Source of the DNA: Propioniciclava sp. MC1595
GTDB lineage: Bacteria; Actinomycetota; Actinomycetes; Propionibacteriales; Propionibacteriaceae
NCBI RefSeq assembly: GCF_017569205.1
Contig: NZ_CP071870.1
Location: forward strand, 1,860,001 to 1,924,000
Direction of reading: 5' to 3'
Length of the DNA stretch: 64,000 bases
Within the stretch, counting starts at the first letter, position 1, and the number at the start of each line of letters is the position of its first letter. Below, one piece after another: positions 1 through 9,356 of this stretch. The notes beneath the pieces were generated by a model. It saw only the letters and a list, made by a program, of their open reading frames with translations, ran no database searches and was not told the origin of the DNA. Position numbers and translations under genes: made by a program.

Positions 1-1348
1 CGGTGTCGGGGTCCGCGCCGCTGCGCCGCGCGACCTGCACGATGAGGTCGCTCGCGACCGCGGTGTCCTGCAGCTCCCCGAGGGACTCGGTGACCGCCTC
101 CCACGCGGTGACCTCGTCGGACAGCCCGGGGACGGACGCCTCCATGGCCTCACACGCGTAGCGCACCGCCTTGGCGGCCTTGCGCACCTCGTGCCAGCGT
201 TCGAGCTCCTCGGGGGCCTCGCGGGCCTCCTCCCGGAGGCGGGACACCTCGGCGACGGCCCGGGCCAGCAGGGGCGGCAGGACCTCGCCAGCCGGCCGGT
301 CGGCGCGGCCGCGCAGGGGCGGGTCGGTGAGCAGGGAGACGAGGGCCGCCCGCAGCGCGGCGGCGCGCTCGCCGTCCAGCTCGGTGACGAGGGCCGCGTG
401 GGCCCGGTCGTGCTCGGCGCGCAGGTGGTCGAGCAGCCCGTGGCGCACCTCGGGCGCCACGTCGGTGCCCAGCTCGGCCAGCAGGTCGCCGAACTCCTCC
501 CGCAGCACCTCGGCGTCGCGGGGTTCGCCCAGGACGGTGCCCAGCCAGCGCAGCTCGGCCCGGAGCGGTCGCGTGCGGTCGGTGTCGAACAGGCGGGCGA
601 AGGTCTTCAGCAGGCTGCGCAGCCGGCGGGTCGCGACGCGCGCCTTGTGCACGTGGTCGGGCTCGTCGGTGCGGACGCCGGCCTCCAGGGCCTGCAGCAC
701 CCCGACCTGGCGCGCGGCCCAGGCCAGCAGGACGTCGGCGGCCGGGGCTTCGGGCGAGGCGGGCGGGGTGAAGCGGGGCACCGCGGCCAGCGCCCTGGCG
801 ACCTTGGAGGTGTGCGGGGCCACGGTGGCGCCAGCGGCGACGAGGTGCTCCGACAGCCCGTCCAGCAGCGCGGCGGGCACCCCGGGCACCAGCTCGACCT
901 CGACCTCGGCCCAGGCATCCTCCCCCGCCCGCGTGGTGGCCCGCACCGCATCCTGGGCCAGGGTGGCGACGGGGACGCCGTCGGTGCCGAGGAAGGTCTC
1001 CACGCGGGTGGTGCGGAGGCGGGCCACGGGGATGACGGCCGCCAGACCGGTCACCTCGCGGACCTCCTGGCGCAGCGCCCCGGGAACATCGGCCGACAGG
1101 GCGGCGGTGACCTCGACCCGTCCCTCGCCCGTGGCGGGCCGCTTCAGGTGCCAGCCGTCGTCGTGCCCGCCGGTGCGGCGGCGCAGGGACCAGCCGGCGT
1201 CGGCGAGGTCGCAGGCCAGGGTGTCGTGGTAGGTGGCATCCAGCTCGTGGACCGCGGTGGCCAGCACCTCGACGAGCCCCGTGAAGTCGGGGGCGAACCC
1301 GGCCGGTGCGGTGAACTTCCGCTCGACCTCGAGGGCCCGCTCAGGCAT
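1..1348 (-). CDS. CYTH and CHAD domain protein (3' part outside the window)
   Basis: The frame is open from an ATG at 1348 to the left edge, so at least 449 residues are present and the C-terminus is missing. The N-terminus carries the CYTH signature ExExK (LEVERKF, residues 6-12) followed by a CYTH-like region to about residue 200. A helical CHAD domain follows, with HKARVATRRLRS near residue 235 and a second Lys/Arg-rich helix (KAAKAVRYACEAM). CYTH domains bind triphosphates or polyphosphate through basic and acidic tunnel residues and CHAD domains bind polyphosphate; the fused protein is common in actinobacteria but its exact substrate is not settled. The start overlaps the stop of the upstream membrane-protein gene by 8 bases (ATGCCTGA), implying translational coupling. 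Domain assignment is confident, physiological role is not. Confidence 0.85.
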   Translation of the reverse strand, partial: MPERALEVERKFTAPAGFAPDFTGLVEVLATAVHELDATYHDTLACDLADAGWSLRRRTGGHDDGWHLKRPATGEGRVEVTAALSADVPGALRQEVREVTGLAAVIPVARLRTTRVETFLGTDGVPVATLAQDAVRATTRAGEDAWAEVEVELVPGVPAALLDGLSEHLVAAGATVAPHTSKVARALAAVPRFTPPASPEAPAADVLLAWAARQVGVLQALEAGVRTDEPDHVHKARVATRRLRSLLKTFARLFDTDRTRPLRAELRWLGTVLGEPRDAEVLREEFGDLLAELGTDVAPEVRHGLLDHLRAEHDRAHAALVTELDGERAAALRAALVSLLTDPPLRGRADRPAGEVLPPLLARAVAEVSRLREEAREAPEELERWHEVRKAAKAVRYACEAMEASVPGLSDEVTAWEAVTESLGELQDTAVASDLIVQVARRSGADPDT

Positions 1349-1871
1349 CGCGGGGCGCCTTGGCGACCTCGGGGCCCAGGGACGCGGCGAACAGCGGGAC
1401 GGCGACGGCGGCGAACACCCAGACGGCCAGGGCGGACGGCGCGGACAGCAGCAGCGCGACCTCGACCTTGTCGCCGGCCTGGGCGGCGGCCAGGCGCTCG
1501 GGGAACGGGCCGGGGCCGAACACCTCGCCCAGCCACCAGCAGGTCAGCCCGCCGACGACGGCCAGGGCGGCCGTGATCACCGCGACCGGCCACCCGATCA
1601 CCCGCAGCCGCACCCACGCGGCGATGCCGAGGGCGAGGCCGCCGGCCATGGCGAGGATCGAGTACCAGAACGAGGCGGAGAACATCTCGGCGCGGCCGCT
1701 GTCGGAGATCTCGGCGTGGCCGTCGGCCTGGACCGTCCACTCCGGCAGCACCGCGAGGTTCGCCCACAGCAGCGCGGCCACCGCCCCGACCAGGACGGCC
1801 AGGACGGTCAGCACCAGCGTGCGGCTCACCGCGCTGCGGAACCCCATGGCAGTGATGCTAGGCGCTGACAC
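1341..1871 (-). CDS. Small membrane protein resembling the DUF2567 type
   Basis: A 176-residue hydrophobic protein with about four predicted membrane helices: residues 15-37, an externally placed ADGHAEISDSGRAEM segment, then helices near 67-85, 92-112 and 143-165. The layout (short N-terminal helix, a polar loop of about 30 residues, three more helices) resembles DUF2567-type actinobacterial membrane proteins, but I assign this by overall pattern only. The start is uncertain: GTG at 1871 overlaps the end of dnaE by 14 bases, and an in-frame ATG at 1847 lies just beyond the dnaE stop; neither has a clear Shine-Dalgarno. Downstream it overlaps the CYTH-CHAD gene, so dnaE, this gene and the CYTH-CHAD gene are probably cotranscribed. 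Confidence 0.7.
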   Translation of the reverse strand: MSAPSITAMGFRSAVSRTLVLTVLAVLVGAVAALLWANLAVLPEWTVQADGHAEISDSGRAEMFSASFWYSILAMAGGLALGIAAWVRLRVIGWPVAVITAALAVVGGLTCWWLGEVFGPGPFPERLAAAQAGDKVEVALLLSAPSALAVWVFAAVAVPLFAASLGPEVAKAPRDA

Positions 1872-4800
1872 AGGACGGCCCCAACAGCGCCTTGAGGTCG
1901 GCCACGAGCGAGTTGGTGTTCTGCACGCGCAGGCGGTCGTCCAGGCGCCACACCGTCGCGCGCTGCGGGCTCACCAGCCGGACGCGCACCTCCTGGGTGC
2001 CCGGGTGCTGGCGCAGCGTGAACTTGAGCTGCTCGACGACCTCGGGGGTGCACCGCGCGGTGGGCAGGGAGATCGTCACCGGCCCGGACGGCCCGGCGCT
2101 CACGTCGGGGAAGCTGACGTCGGAGGCGGTGAGCTCGACCGAGTCGTCGCGGTCGCGCAGGCGCCCCTTGATCCGGACGACCACGTCGGTGCCCAGCGAC
2201 ATCGCCACGGGGGCGTAGGCCTTGTTGAACACCAGCACCTCGATCGAGGCGTCCAGGTCCTCCACGCTCAGGATCGCCCAGACCTTGCCGTCCTTGGTCT
2301 GCTTGCGCTGGATGCCGGTGATCATGCCGCAGATCGTGACCACGCCGTCCCGGGGGCCGTCGTCGGCGGTCAACTGCTGGATGCCGAGGTCGCGGTTGGC
2401 CGCGAGGACGTGCTCGAGGCCCTGCAGCGGGTGGTCGGAGACGTAGAGGCCGAGCATCTCGCGCTCGAACGCCAGCCGCGTCATCTTCTCCCACTCGGCC
2501 AGGTTGGGCACGGGGGTGGAGTGGAGCAGGCCGCCGCCCTCGGCGTCCGCGTCGTCGCCCCCGAAGAAGTCGCCGAACAGGTCGTCCTGGCCGAGCGCCT
2601 GGTTGCGCTTGAGGCCGACCACCTGGTCGACCTTCTCCTCGAAGACCTCCATCAGCCCGCGCCGGGTGTGGCCGAGCGAGTCGAACGCCCCGGCCTTGAT
2701 CAGCGACTCGATGACGCGCTTGTTGCACACCACGGCCGGCACCTGGTCGAGGAAGTCGTTGAAGTCGCGGGCCGGCCCCTTCTCGGTGCGGGCCTCGATG
2801 ATGCCCTGCACCACGTTGTGGCCGACGTTGCGGATCGCGCCCAGCCCGTAGCGGATGTCGGAGCCCACCGGGGTGAACATCTCCTCCGACTCGTTGACGT
2901 CGGGCGGCAGCACCTTGATGCCCATCCGGCGGCACTCGCCGAGGTAGATCGCGGTCTTGTCCTTGTCGCCCTTCACCGACTCCAGCAGCGCGGCCATGTA
3001 CTCGGCCGGGTAGTGGGCCTTGAGGTAGGCGGTCCAGTAGGAGATCACGCCGTACGCGGCGGTGTGGGCCTTGTTGAACGCGTAGTCGGAGAACGGGACG
3101 AGGATGTCCCACAGCGCCTTGATCGCGGCGTCGGAGTACCCGTTGGCCCGCATGCCGTCGCTGAACGGCACGAACTCGGCGTCGAGGACCTCCTTCTTCT
3201 TCTTGCCCATCGCGCGACGCAGCAGGTCGGCCTTGCCGAGGCTGTACCCGGCCACCTTCTGCGCGATCTGCTGCACCTGCTCCTGGTAGACGATCAGGCC
3301 GTGGGTCGTGTCGAGGATGTCGGCCAGCGGCTCGGCCAGCTCGGGGTGGATGGGCTCGATGGCCTGCCGGCCGTTCTTGCGCAGCGCGTAGTTGGTGTGC
3401 GAGTCGGCGCCCATCGGGCCCGGCCGGTAGAGCGCGAGCGCCGCGGAGATGTCCTCGAAGTTGTCGGGCTGCATCAGCCGCAGCAGCGAGCGCATGCCGC
3501 CACCGTCGAGCTGGAAGATGCCCAGGGTCTCGCCCGAGGCCAGCAGCTCGTAGGCCGCCTTGTCGGTCATGTCGCGGGCCAGCGCGTCGAGGTCGAGGTC
3601 GACGCCGGTGTTGATCTTCACGTTGCGCACGGCGTCGTCGAGGATCGTGAGGTTGCGCAGGCCCAGGAAGTCCATCTTGACCAGGCCCAGGCTCTCGCAG
3701 CTGGGGTAGTCGAACTGGGTGATGATCTGGCCGTCCTGCTCCCGCTTCATGATCGGGATGACGTCCAGCAGGGGCTTGCTCGACATGATCACGCCGGCGG
3801 CGTGGACGCCCCACTGGCGCTTGAGGCCCTCGATGCCGCGGGCGGTGTCGACGACCTCCTTCACCTCGGGGTCGGTGTTGTACAGCTCGCGGAACTCCGC
3901 ACCCTCGCCGTAGCGGCCGTGCTCGGGGTTGAAGACCTCGGCGATCGGCACGTCCTTGCCCATGACGGGCGGCGTGTACGCCTTGGTGATCTTCTCGCCC
4001 AGGGCGAAGGGCTTGCCGAGCACGCGGCCGGCGTCCTTGATCGCCTGCTTCGCCTTGATCGTGCCGTAGGTGACGATCTGGCAGACCCGGTCGTCGCCGT
4101 ACTTCTCGGTGACGTACCGGATCACCTCGCCGCGACGACGCTCGTCGAAGTCGACGTCGAAGTCGGGCATCGAGGGGCGCTCGGGGTTCAGGAACCGCTC
4201 GAAGATCAGGCCGTGGGGCACGGGGTCGAGGTCGGTGATCCGCATCGCGAAGGCGCACATCGAGCCGGCGCCCGAGCCACGGCCCGGACCCACCCGGATG
4301 CCGTTGGCCTTGGCCCAGTTGATGAAGTCGGCCACGACGAGGAAGTACCCGGCGTAACCCTTGCCGATGATGACCTGCTCCTCGAACTCCGCCTGCTTGA
4401 TGGCGTAGTCGGGGACGCCGTCGGGGAAGCGCTCCTCGAGCCCGCGGCGGACCTCCTTGTGGAACCAGGACTCCTCCGACTCCCCCACCGGGACGGGGAA
4501 CTGGGGCATGTAGGTGCCCATCCCCTCGTCGAAGGTGACGTTGCACCGCTCGGCGATCGCCAGCGTGTTGTCGCACGCCTCGGGCAGGTTGCTGAACAGC
4601 TGCCGCATCTCGGTCGGGCTCTTGAGGTAGTAGCCCGTCCCGTCGAACTTGAAGCGGCCCGGGGTGTCCTTGTTCGCGCCGGCGCTCACGCACAGCAGTG
4701 TGTCGTGGTCGTCGGCGTCGGTCGCGTGCACGTAGTGCAGGTCGTTGCTGGCCACCAGCGGCAGGGCCAGCTCCTTGGCCAGGCGCAGCAGGTCGGCGCG

Positions 4801-5397
4801 CACGCGGGTCTCGATGTCGAGCCCGTGGTCCATGAGCTCGACGTAGAAGTTGCCGGCCCCGAAGATGTCGCGGAACTCGGCGGCCGAGGCCACGGCCTGC
4901 TCGTACTGCCCCAGGCGCAGGTAGGTCTGGACCTCGCCCGAGGGGCACCCGGTCGTGGCGATCAGGCCCTTGCCGTAGCGGTTCAGCAGCTCCCGGTCGG
5001 CGCGCGGCTTGTAGAAGAACCCCTCCAGGCTCGACAGCGAGCTCAGCCGGAACAGGTTGTGCATGCCCTCGTTGTCGGAGGCCCACATCGTCATGTGGGT
5101 GTAGGCGCCCTTGGACGCCACGTCGTCGCCCGTGCCGTCGCCGAACTGAACCCGCTTGCGCTCGGAGCGGTGGGTCCTCGGGGTGAGGTACGCCTCGAGG
5201 CCGATGATCGGCTTGACGGGGCTGCCCTTCGCCGTCTTGTACCACTCGTAGGCGCCGAACACGTTGCCGTGGTCGGTGACCGCCAACGCGGTCATGCCCA
5301 TGTGTTCGGCACCCTTCGCGAGCGCCTTCAGGCGCGCCGCGCCATCCAGCATCGAGAACTCGGAATGGCAGTGCAGGTGAACGAATTCGTCGCCCAT
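1858..5397 (-). CDS. dnaE: DNA polymerase III alpha subunit
   Basis: Replicative polymerase catalytic subunit, 1179 residues from the chosen start, typical for bacterial DnaE. It opens with the PHP domain signature HLHCHSE (residues 7-13). The polymerase core has VGPGRGSGAGS, the catalytic aspartates in PDFDVDFDE near residue 410, and the third in KMDFLGLRNL near residue 575. Tandem helix-hairpin-helix and an OB fold (ICGMITGIQRKQTKDGK near residue 1020) follow. I choose ATG 5397 rather than an in-frame start 30 bases upstream because GGGAGG lies 11 bases before it and the upstream residues are not family-like. It is divergent from the arginase gene, and its 3' end overlaps a small membrane-protein gene. 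Confidence 0.97.
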   Translation of the reverse strand: MGDEFVHLHCHSEFSMLDGAARLKALAKGAEHMGMTALAVTDHGNVFGAYEWYKTAKGSPVKPIIGLEAYLTPRTHRSERKRVQFGDGTGDDVASKGAYTHMTMWASDNEGMHNLFRLSSLSSLEGFFYKPRADRELLNRYGKGLIATTGCPSGEVQTYLRLGQYEQAVASAAEFRDIFGAGNFYVELMDHGLDIETRVRADLLRLAKELALPLVASNDLHYVHATDADDHDTLLCVSAGANKDTPGRFKFDGTGYYLKSPTEMRQLFSNLPEACDNTLAIAERCNVTFDEGMGTYMPQFPVPVGESEESWFHKEVRRGLEERFPDGVPDYAIKQAEFEEQVIIGKGYAGYFLVVADFINWAKANGIRVGPGRGSGAGSMCAFAMRITDLDPVPHGLIFERFLNPERPSMPDFDVDFDERRRGEVIRYVTEKYGDDRVCQIVTYGTIKAKQAIKDAGRVLGKPFALGEKITKAYTPPVMGKDVPIAEVFNPEHGRYGEGAEFRELYNTDPEVKEVVDTARGIEGLKRQWGVHAAGVIMSSKPLLDVIPIMKREQDGQIITQFDYPSCESLGLVKMDFLGLRNLTILDDAVRNVKINTGVDLDLDALARDMTDKAAYELLASGETLGIFQLDGGGMRSLLRLMQPDNFEDISAALALYRPGPMGADSHTNYALRKNGRQAIEPIHPELAEPLADILDTTHGLIVYQEQVQQIAQKVAGYSLGKADLLRRAMGKKKKEVLDAEFVPFSDGMRANGYSDAAIKALWDILVPFSDYAFNKAHTAAYGVISYWTAYLKAHYPAEYMAALLESVKGDKDKTAIYLGECRRMGIKVLPPDVNESEEMFTPVGSDIRYGLGAIRNVGHNVVQGIIEARTEKGPARDFNDFLDQVPAVVCNKRVIESLIKAGAFDSLGHTRRGLMEVFEEKVDQVVGLKRNQALGQDDLFGDFFGGDDADAEGGGLLHSTPVPNLAEWEKMTRLAFEREMLGLYVSDHPLQGLEHVLAANRDLGIQQLTADDGPRDGVVTICGMITGIQRKQTKDGKVWAILSVEDLDASIEVLVFNKAYAPVAMSLGTDVVVRIKGRLRDRDDSVELTASDVSFPDVSAGPSGPVTISLPTARCTPEVVEQLKFTLRQHPGTQEVRVRLVSPQRATVWRLDDRLRVQNTNSLVADLKALLGPSCVSA

Positions 5398-5425
5398 GTG
5401 TGGTGTCAACCTCCCAAGGTGCCCC

Positions 5426-5431
5426 ACCCTA
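5426..5431 (-). promoter_or_regulatory. Candidate -10 box for dnaE
   Basis: On the minus strand TAGGGT (TANNNT consensus) would place the transcript start near 5418, giving a leader of about 21 bases that contains the GGGAGG ribosome site. No good -35 is visible; GTTAAC lies 16 bases upstream. Confidence 0.4.
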
Positions 5432-5491
5432 GCCTGCGCAGGTGACAGTTAACGGTTGCGACCCGGCCACCCCCTCGGGAGACTGGCGACC

Positions 5492-6427
5492 ATGCGTCTT
5501 TCCCTGATCGGAGCACCCACCGACGTCGGCGCCTCCGTCGCCGGCTGCCGCCTCGGCCCCGGCGCGCTGCGCGTCGCCCTGCTCGGCTCGGCCCTGCGTG
5601 AGCTCGGCAATGACGTCCGCGACGTCGGCGACGTCGAGGGCCCGCCCAACCCCCGGCAGGGCCCCGTCGACGGCTACAAGCACCTGCCCGAGGTCACGGC
5701 CTGGAACCACGCCGTCCGGGACGCCGTGGCTGCCGAGCTGGCCGACGGGCGCCTGCCGATCCTCATGGGCGGGGACCACTCGCTGGCCATCGGGTCGATC
5801 AGCGCCGTCGCCGCCCACTGCCGCGCCGCGGGCAAGCGCCTGCTCATCATCTGGGTGGACGCCCACGCCGACATCAACACCAACGAGATGACCCCGTCGG
5901 GCAACATCCACGGGATGCCGGTGGCCTGCCTGCTGGGCCACGGCCCCGACGTCCTGACCGGGCTCTCCGACCGGACCCCCGCGATCACCCACGACCAGAT
6001 CCACCAGGTCGGCCTGCGCAGCGTCGACGAGGGCGAGAAGGTCTTCCTCCACGAGCTGGGCATGGCCGTCTACGACATGCGGTTCCTCGACGAGGTCGGG
6101 ATGCGCCGGGCCATGACCCGGGTGCTGGCCTCGGTTGGCGAGGACACCCACCTGCACCTGTCCCTCGACCTGGACTTCGTCGACCCGAGCGTCGCCCCCG
6201 GCGTCGGCACGCCCGTCGTCGGTGGCCCGACCTACCGCGAGGCCCACCTGGTCATGGAGATGATCGCCGACACCGGCCGGCTGGGGTCGCTGGACATCGT
6301 CGAGGTCAACCCGGCCCTCGACGTGCGCAACGCGACCGCCGAGCTGGCGGTCGACCTCGTGGAGTCGCTGTTCGGCAAGTCCACGCTGCTGCGCGTCACC
6401 GACCTGGACAACCCGCCCGCCGGCTGA
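5492..6427 (+). CDS. rocF: Arginase
   Basis: 311-residue ureohydrolase, normal length for arginase, which hydrolyses arginine to ornithine and urea at a binuclear manganese centre. The metal ligand motifs are all present: GGDHS near residue 92, DAHAD near 124 and SLDLDFVDP near 225, followed by APGVGTP and GGPTYREAHL. The N-terminus MRLSLIGAPTDVGASVAGC is arginase-like (short strand, then the ADLG-type loop) rather than agmatinase-like, so arginase is preferred. The start at 5492 follows GGGAG by about 10 bases. It is divergent from dnaE and convergent with the reductase gene, whose stop is only 3 bases away, so no terminator fits between them. Confidence 0.88.
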   Translation: MRLSLIGAPTDVGASVAGCRLGPGALRVALLGSALRELGNDVRDVGDVEGPPNPRQGPVDGYKHLPEVTAWNHAVRDAVAAELADGRLPILMGGDHSLAIGSISAVAAHCRAAGKRLLIIWVDAHADINTNEMTPSGNIHGMPVACLLGHGPDVLTGLSDRTPAITHDQIHQVGLRSVDEGEKVFLHELGMAVYDMRFLDEVGMRRAMTRVLASVGEDTHLHLSLDLDFVDPSVAPGVGTPVVGGPTYREAHLVMEMIADTGRLGSLDIVEVNPALDVRNATAELAVDLVESLFGKSTLLRVTDLDNPPAG

Positions 6428-6430
6428 GGG

Positions 6431-7780
6431 CTATTCGGCCTCCCGCTCCAGCGGTCCACCCGGCCGGCCGTGGCGGACGAGGTCGAACAGGGCGTGCCAC
6501 GTCGCGACCTTGACCCGCGGCCGGCCGAACCGCTGCCCCGCCGCCTGCTCCTCGGCGTCGATGCGCTCCCAGTCGGCGAACGTGGACGCCGGCCTCCCCC
6601 GGTCCGCCAACAGCGCCCCGGCGTCCGGCCCCGTCGGGGCGGGCAGGTCGGCGAGGTCGGCCAGGAGGTTGCGGACGGTGGCCGCGGCGTCCGCCTTGTT
6701 GGTGCCGATCACGCCGAGCGGGCCACGCTTGATCCAGCCGACGACGTACTCGCCGGGGCGCGGGCCGGCGGCGTCGACCACCCGGCCGTCGGTGTTGGGC
6801 ACCACCCCCGCCTCGGGGTCGAACGGGACGCCCGGCAGCGGCTTGCCCCGGTACCCGATCGCGCGCAGCACCAACTGGGCGACGACGACCTCGCGCTCGC
6901 CCGTGCCGACCACCCGGCCGGCCTCGTCCAGCGCGGTGCGTTCCAGCACCACCGCGCGCACCCCGGACGCCCCCACGAGCTCGACGGGCCGGCGCCAGAA
7001 GGCCAGGTGCAGGCGCGCCCGCGGTTCCTCGACGACGCGGTCGGCGGCCTCGCGCAGGGCGGCCAGGTTCTGGCGCACGCGCCGGTCGGCGTCCACGGGG
7101 TCGTCGGGCACGGGGTCGTGCAGCACGGGCTGGACGCCGTCCAGCGCCAGCAGCTCGCGCAACTCGGTGGTGGTGAAGGTCGCGTGCTCGGGCCCGCGGC
7201 GTCCGACGACCCACACGTCGGCGACCCGGTGGGCGCGGAGCTCGTCGAGGACGGGCGGGGGCATGTCGGTCGTGGCCAGGTGGTCCGGGTCGGCGAGCAG
7301 GATGCGGGCCACGTCCACGGCCACGTTGCCGACGCCGAACGTGATCGCCGTGTCGACCCCGGCGAGCGACTGCGCCTCGGCGTCGGGGTGGCCGCAGTAC
7401 CAGGCCACGAACTCGCGGGCCGAGCGGCTGCCGGGCAGGTGCTCGCCCCGGACGTCGAGGCGGCGGTCCTCGGAGGCGCCGGCCGCGTACACGACCGCGT
7501 CGTAGCCCTCGCGCAGCTCGTCGGCGGTGATGTCGGAGCCCAGCTCGACCATGCCGAAGAAGCGCACCCTGTCGGAGGCGAACGGCTCGGCCAGCACCCG
7601 CTGGATGCCCTGCATGCTCGTGTGGTCGGGCGCCACCCCGTAACGCAGCAGTCCGTAGGGCGTGGGCAGGCGGTCGAGGATGTCGACGCGGACGTCGTCG
7701 GACCCCTTGAGCAAGGACCCTGCCGCGTACAGCCCCGAGGGGCCGGCACCGACGATGGCGACGCGTGGCTGCTCCGTCAT
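6431..7780 (-). CDS. fprA: Ferredoxin-NADP reductase, FprA type
   Basis: 449-residue two-dinucleotide-binding flavoprotein of the adrenodoxin reductase/FprA family, which moves electrons between NADPH and ferredoxin. An FAD fold starts at once with IVGAGPSGLYAA (residues 9-20), then the family hallmark RLPTPYGLLRYGVAPDH, and a NADP-binding GVGNVAVDVARILL near residue 155. The C-terminus has GWIKRGPLGVIGTNK, also characteristic. ATG 7780 is chosen with AGGA about 10 bases upstream. It lies 109 bases downstream of gltD on the same strand and may be read through from it or have its own promoter; proximity to gltBD could link it to reductant supply, which is inference. Confidence 0.92.
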   Translation of the reverse strand: MTEQPRVAIVGAGPSGLYAAGSLLKGSDDVRVDILDRLPTPYGLLRYGVAPDHTSMQGIQRVLAEPFASDRVRFFGMVELGSDITADELREGYDAVVYAAGASEDRRLDVRGEHLPGSRSAREFVAWYCGHPDAEAQSLAGVDTAITFGVGNVAVDVARILLADPDHLATTDMPPPVLDELRAHRVADVWVVGRRGPEHATFTTTELRELLALDGVQPVLHDPVPDDPVDADRRVRQNLAALREAADRVVEEPRARLHLAFWRRPVELVGASGVRAVVLERTALDEAGRVVGTGEREVVVAQLVLRAIGYRGKPLPGVPFDPEAGVVPNTDGRVVDAAGPRPGEYVVGWIKRGPLGVIGTNKADAAATVRNLLADLADLPAPTGPDAGALLADRGRPASTFADWERIDAEEQAAGQRFGRPRVKVATWHALFDLVRHGRPGGPLEREAE

Positions 7781-7824
7781 GGCGGCATCCTGCCAGTTGG
7801 CCCGGGCGGGGCCAAGGGTCACGC

Positions 7825-7864
7825 GGGGCCGGCCAGCCGCGCCCCGTACCGGCCGGGCGGCCGG
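7825..7864 (-). terminator. Tandem GC hairpins downstream of gltD
   Basis: Two inverted repeats sit between gltD and the reductase gene: CCGGCC-GGGC-GGCCGG at 7849-7864 and a GGGGC/GCCCC stem with an inner CGGC/GCCG at 7825-7845. Neither is followed by a T-run, so termination is only suggested by position. Confidence 0.35.
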
Positions 7865-7889
7865 ACGGGCGAGGCTCCGCCGTGAACCG

Positions 7890-9356
7890 TCATACCATCA
7901 TCGGCCGCTCGGTGGGCAGGATCGGCTTCGGCAGCGCCGAGCTGCCCTGCAGGAAGGCGTCCACGCCGTTGGCCGCGCTGCGGCCCTCGGCGATGGCCCA
8001 CACGATCAGCGACTGGCCGCGGCCGGCGTCCCCGGCCACGAACACGCCGGGCACGTTGGTGGCGTAGTCGGCGTCGCGGGCGATGTTGCCCCGGGCGTCG
8101 AGCTCGACGCCCAGTTCCTCGACCAGGCCGGCCTTCTCGGGCCCGACGAAGCCCATGGCGAGCAGCACCAGGTCGGCCGGGATCTCCCGCTCGGTGCCCT
8201 CGACCGGCGCGAACCGGCCCTCGGTGAACGCCACCTCGGTCAGGCGCAGGCCGCTCACGCGGCCCTCGGTGCCGACGAACTCGGTCGTCGAGACCGAGTA
8301 GACACGGTCGACCTCGCCCTCCTCGTGGGAGGTGCTGACGCGGAACAGCATGGGGTAGGTGGGCCACGGCTGGCCCGCCGGGCGTCCGTCGGACGGGGTG
8401 GGCATGATCTCGAGCTGCGTGACGGACGCCGCACCCTGGCGCAGGCTCGTCCCGATGCAGTCGCTGCCGGTGTCGCCGCCGCCGATGACCACGACGTGCT
8501 TGCCGGTGGCGACGATCTGCTCCTCGACCTTCTTGCCGACCGCGACCTTGTTGGCCTGGGGCAGGAACTCCATGGCCTGGTGGATGCCCGTGAGCTCGCG
8601 CCCCGGGATCGGCAGGTCGCGGGCGACCGTGGACCCGATCGCCAGCACCACCGCGTCGAAGCGGTCGAGCAGCTGCTCGCCGGTGATGTCGACGCCGATC
8701 GTCGTGTTCGGCTTGAAGACCGTGCCCTCCTGACGCATCTGCTTCAGGCGACGGTTGACGACCTTCTTCTCCATCTTGAACTCGGGGATGCCGTAGCGCA
8801 GCAGCCCGCCGATGTCGTCGGCGCGCTCGTAGACAACGACCGTGTGCCCCGAGCGGGTCAACTGCTGGGCGGCGGCCAGGCCGGCCGGGCCCGAGCCGAC
8901 CACCGCGACGGTCTTGCCGGTGTGCCACTCGGGCACGACCGGGATGACGCGGCGGTCGTCCCACGCCTTGTCGGCGATGGCGACCTCGACGTTCTTGATC
9001 GTCACCGGGTCCCGGTTGATGCCGACCACGCAGGCCGTCTCGCAGGGGGCCGGGCACAGGCGTCCCGTGAACTCGGGGAAGTTGTTCGTGGCGTGCAGCC
9101 GGTCGGTCGCCTCCCGCCACAGGTCGCGGTGGATCAGGTCGTTCCACTCGGGGATCAGGTTCCCCAGCGGGCACCCGGTGTGGCAGAACGGGATTCCGCA
9201 GTCCATGCACCGGCTCGCCTGCTGGCGGATGATCGGCAGCACGGCCCGGCCGGGCGAGCCCGGGTAGACCTCGTCCCAGTCCTGGACCCGCTGGGTGGGG
9301 TCGCGGCGCTCGGCGACCTGCCGAGCGATCGTCATGAAGCCCTTGGGGTCAGCCAT
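7890..9356 (-). CDS. gltD: Glutamate synthase small (beta) subunit
   Basis: 488-residue partner of GltB that takes electrons from NADPH through FAD and passes them via iron-sulfur clusters to the large subunit. The N-terminal cluster-binding cysteines are in [17 protein letters not shown] (near residues 50-66) and [10 protein letters not shown] near residue 100. An FAD fold ([15 protein letters not shown] near 150) and a NADP fold ([12 protein letters not shown] near 290) follow. Length matches GltD. Its ATG lies inside the end of gltB (overlap ATGGCTGA, 8 bases), which fits the fixed subunit ratio of the enzyme. Confidence 0.96.
   Translation of the reverse strand: MADPKGFMTIARQVAERRDPTQRVQDWDEVYPGSPGRAVLPIIRQQASRCMDCGIPFCHTGCPLGNLIPEWNDLIHRDLWREATDRLHATNNFPEFTGRLCPAPCETACVVGINRDPVTIKNVEVAIADKAWDDRRVIPVVPEWHTGKTVAVVGSGPAGLAAAQQLTRSGHTVVVYERADDIGGLLRYGIPEFKMEKKVVNRRLKQMRQEGTVFKPNTTIGVDITGEQLLDRFDAVVLAIGSTVARDLPIPGRELTGIHQAMEFLPQANKVAVGKKVEEQIVATGKHVVVIGGGDTGSDCIGTSLRQGAASVTQLEIMPTPSDGRPAGQPWPTYPMLFRVSTSHEEGEVDRVYSVSTTEFVGTEGRVSGLRLTEVAFTEGRFAPVEGTEREIPADLVLLAMGFVGPEKAGLVEELGVELDARGNIARDADYATNVPGVFVAGDAGRGQSLIVWAIAEGRSAANGVDAFLQGSSALPKPILPTERPMMV

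Noticed and set aside
1360-5445. A 1361-codon open frame opposite dnaE
   Set aside because: It lies antisense to a gene with full polymerase motifs, has low-complexity Val/Gly/His-rich composition and no recognisable domain; high third-position GC keeps antisense frames open.
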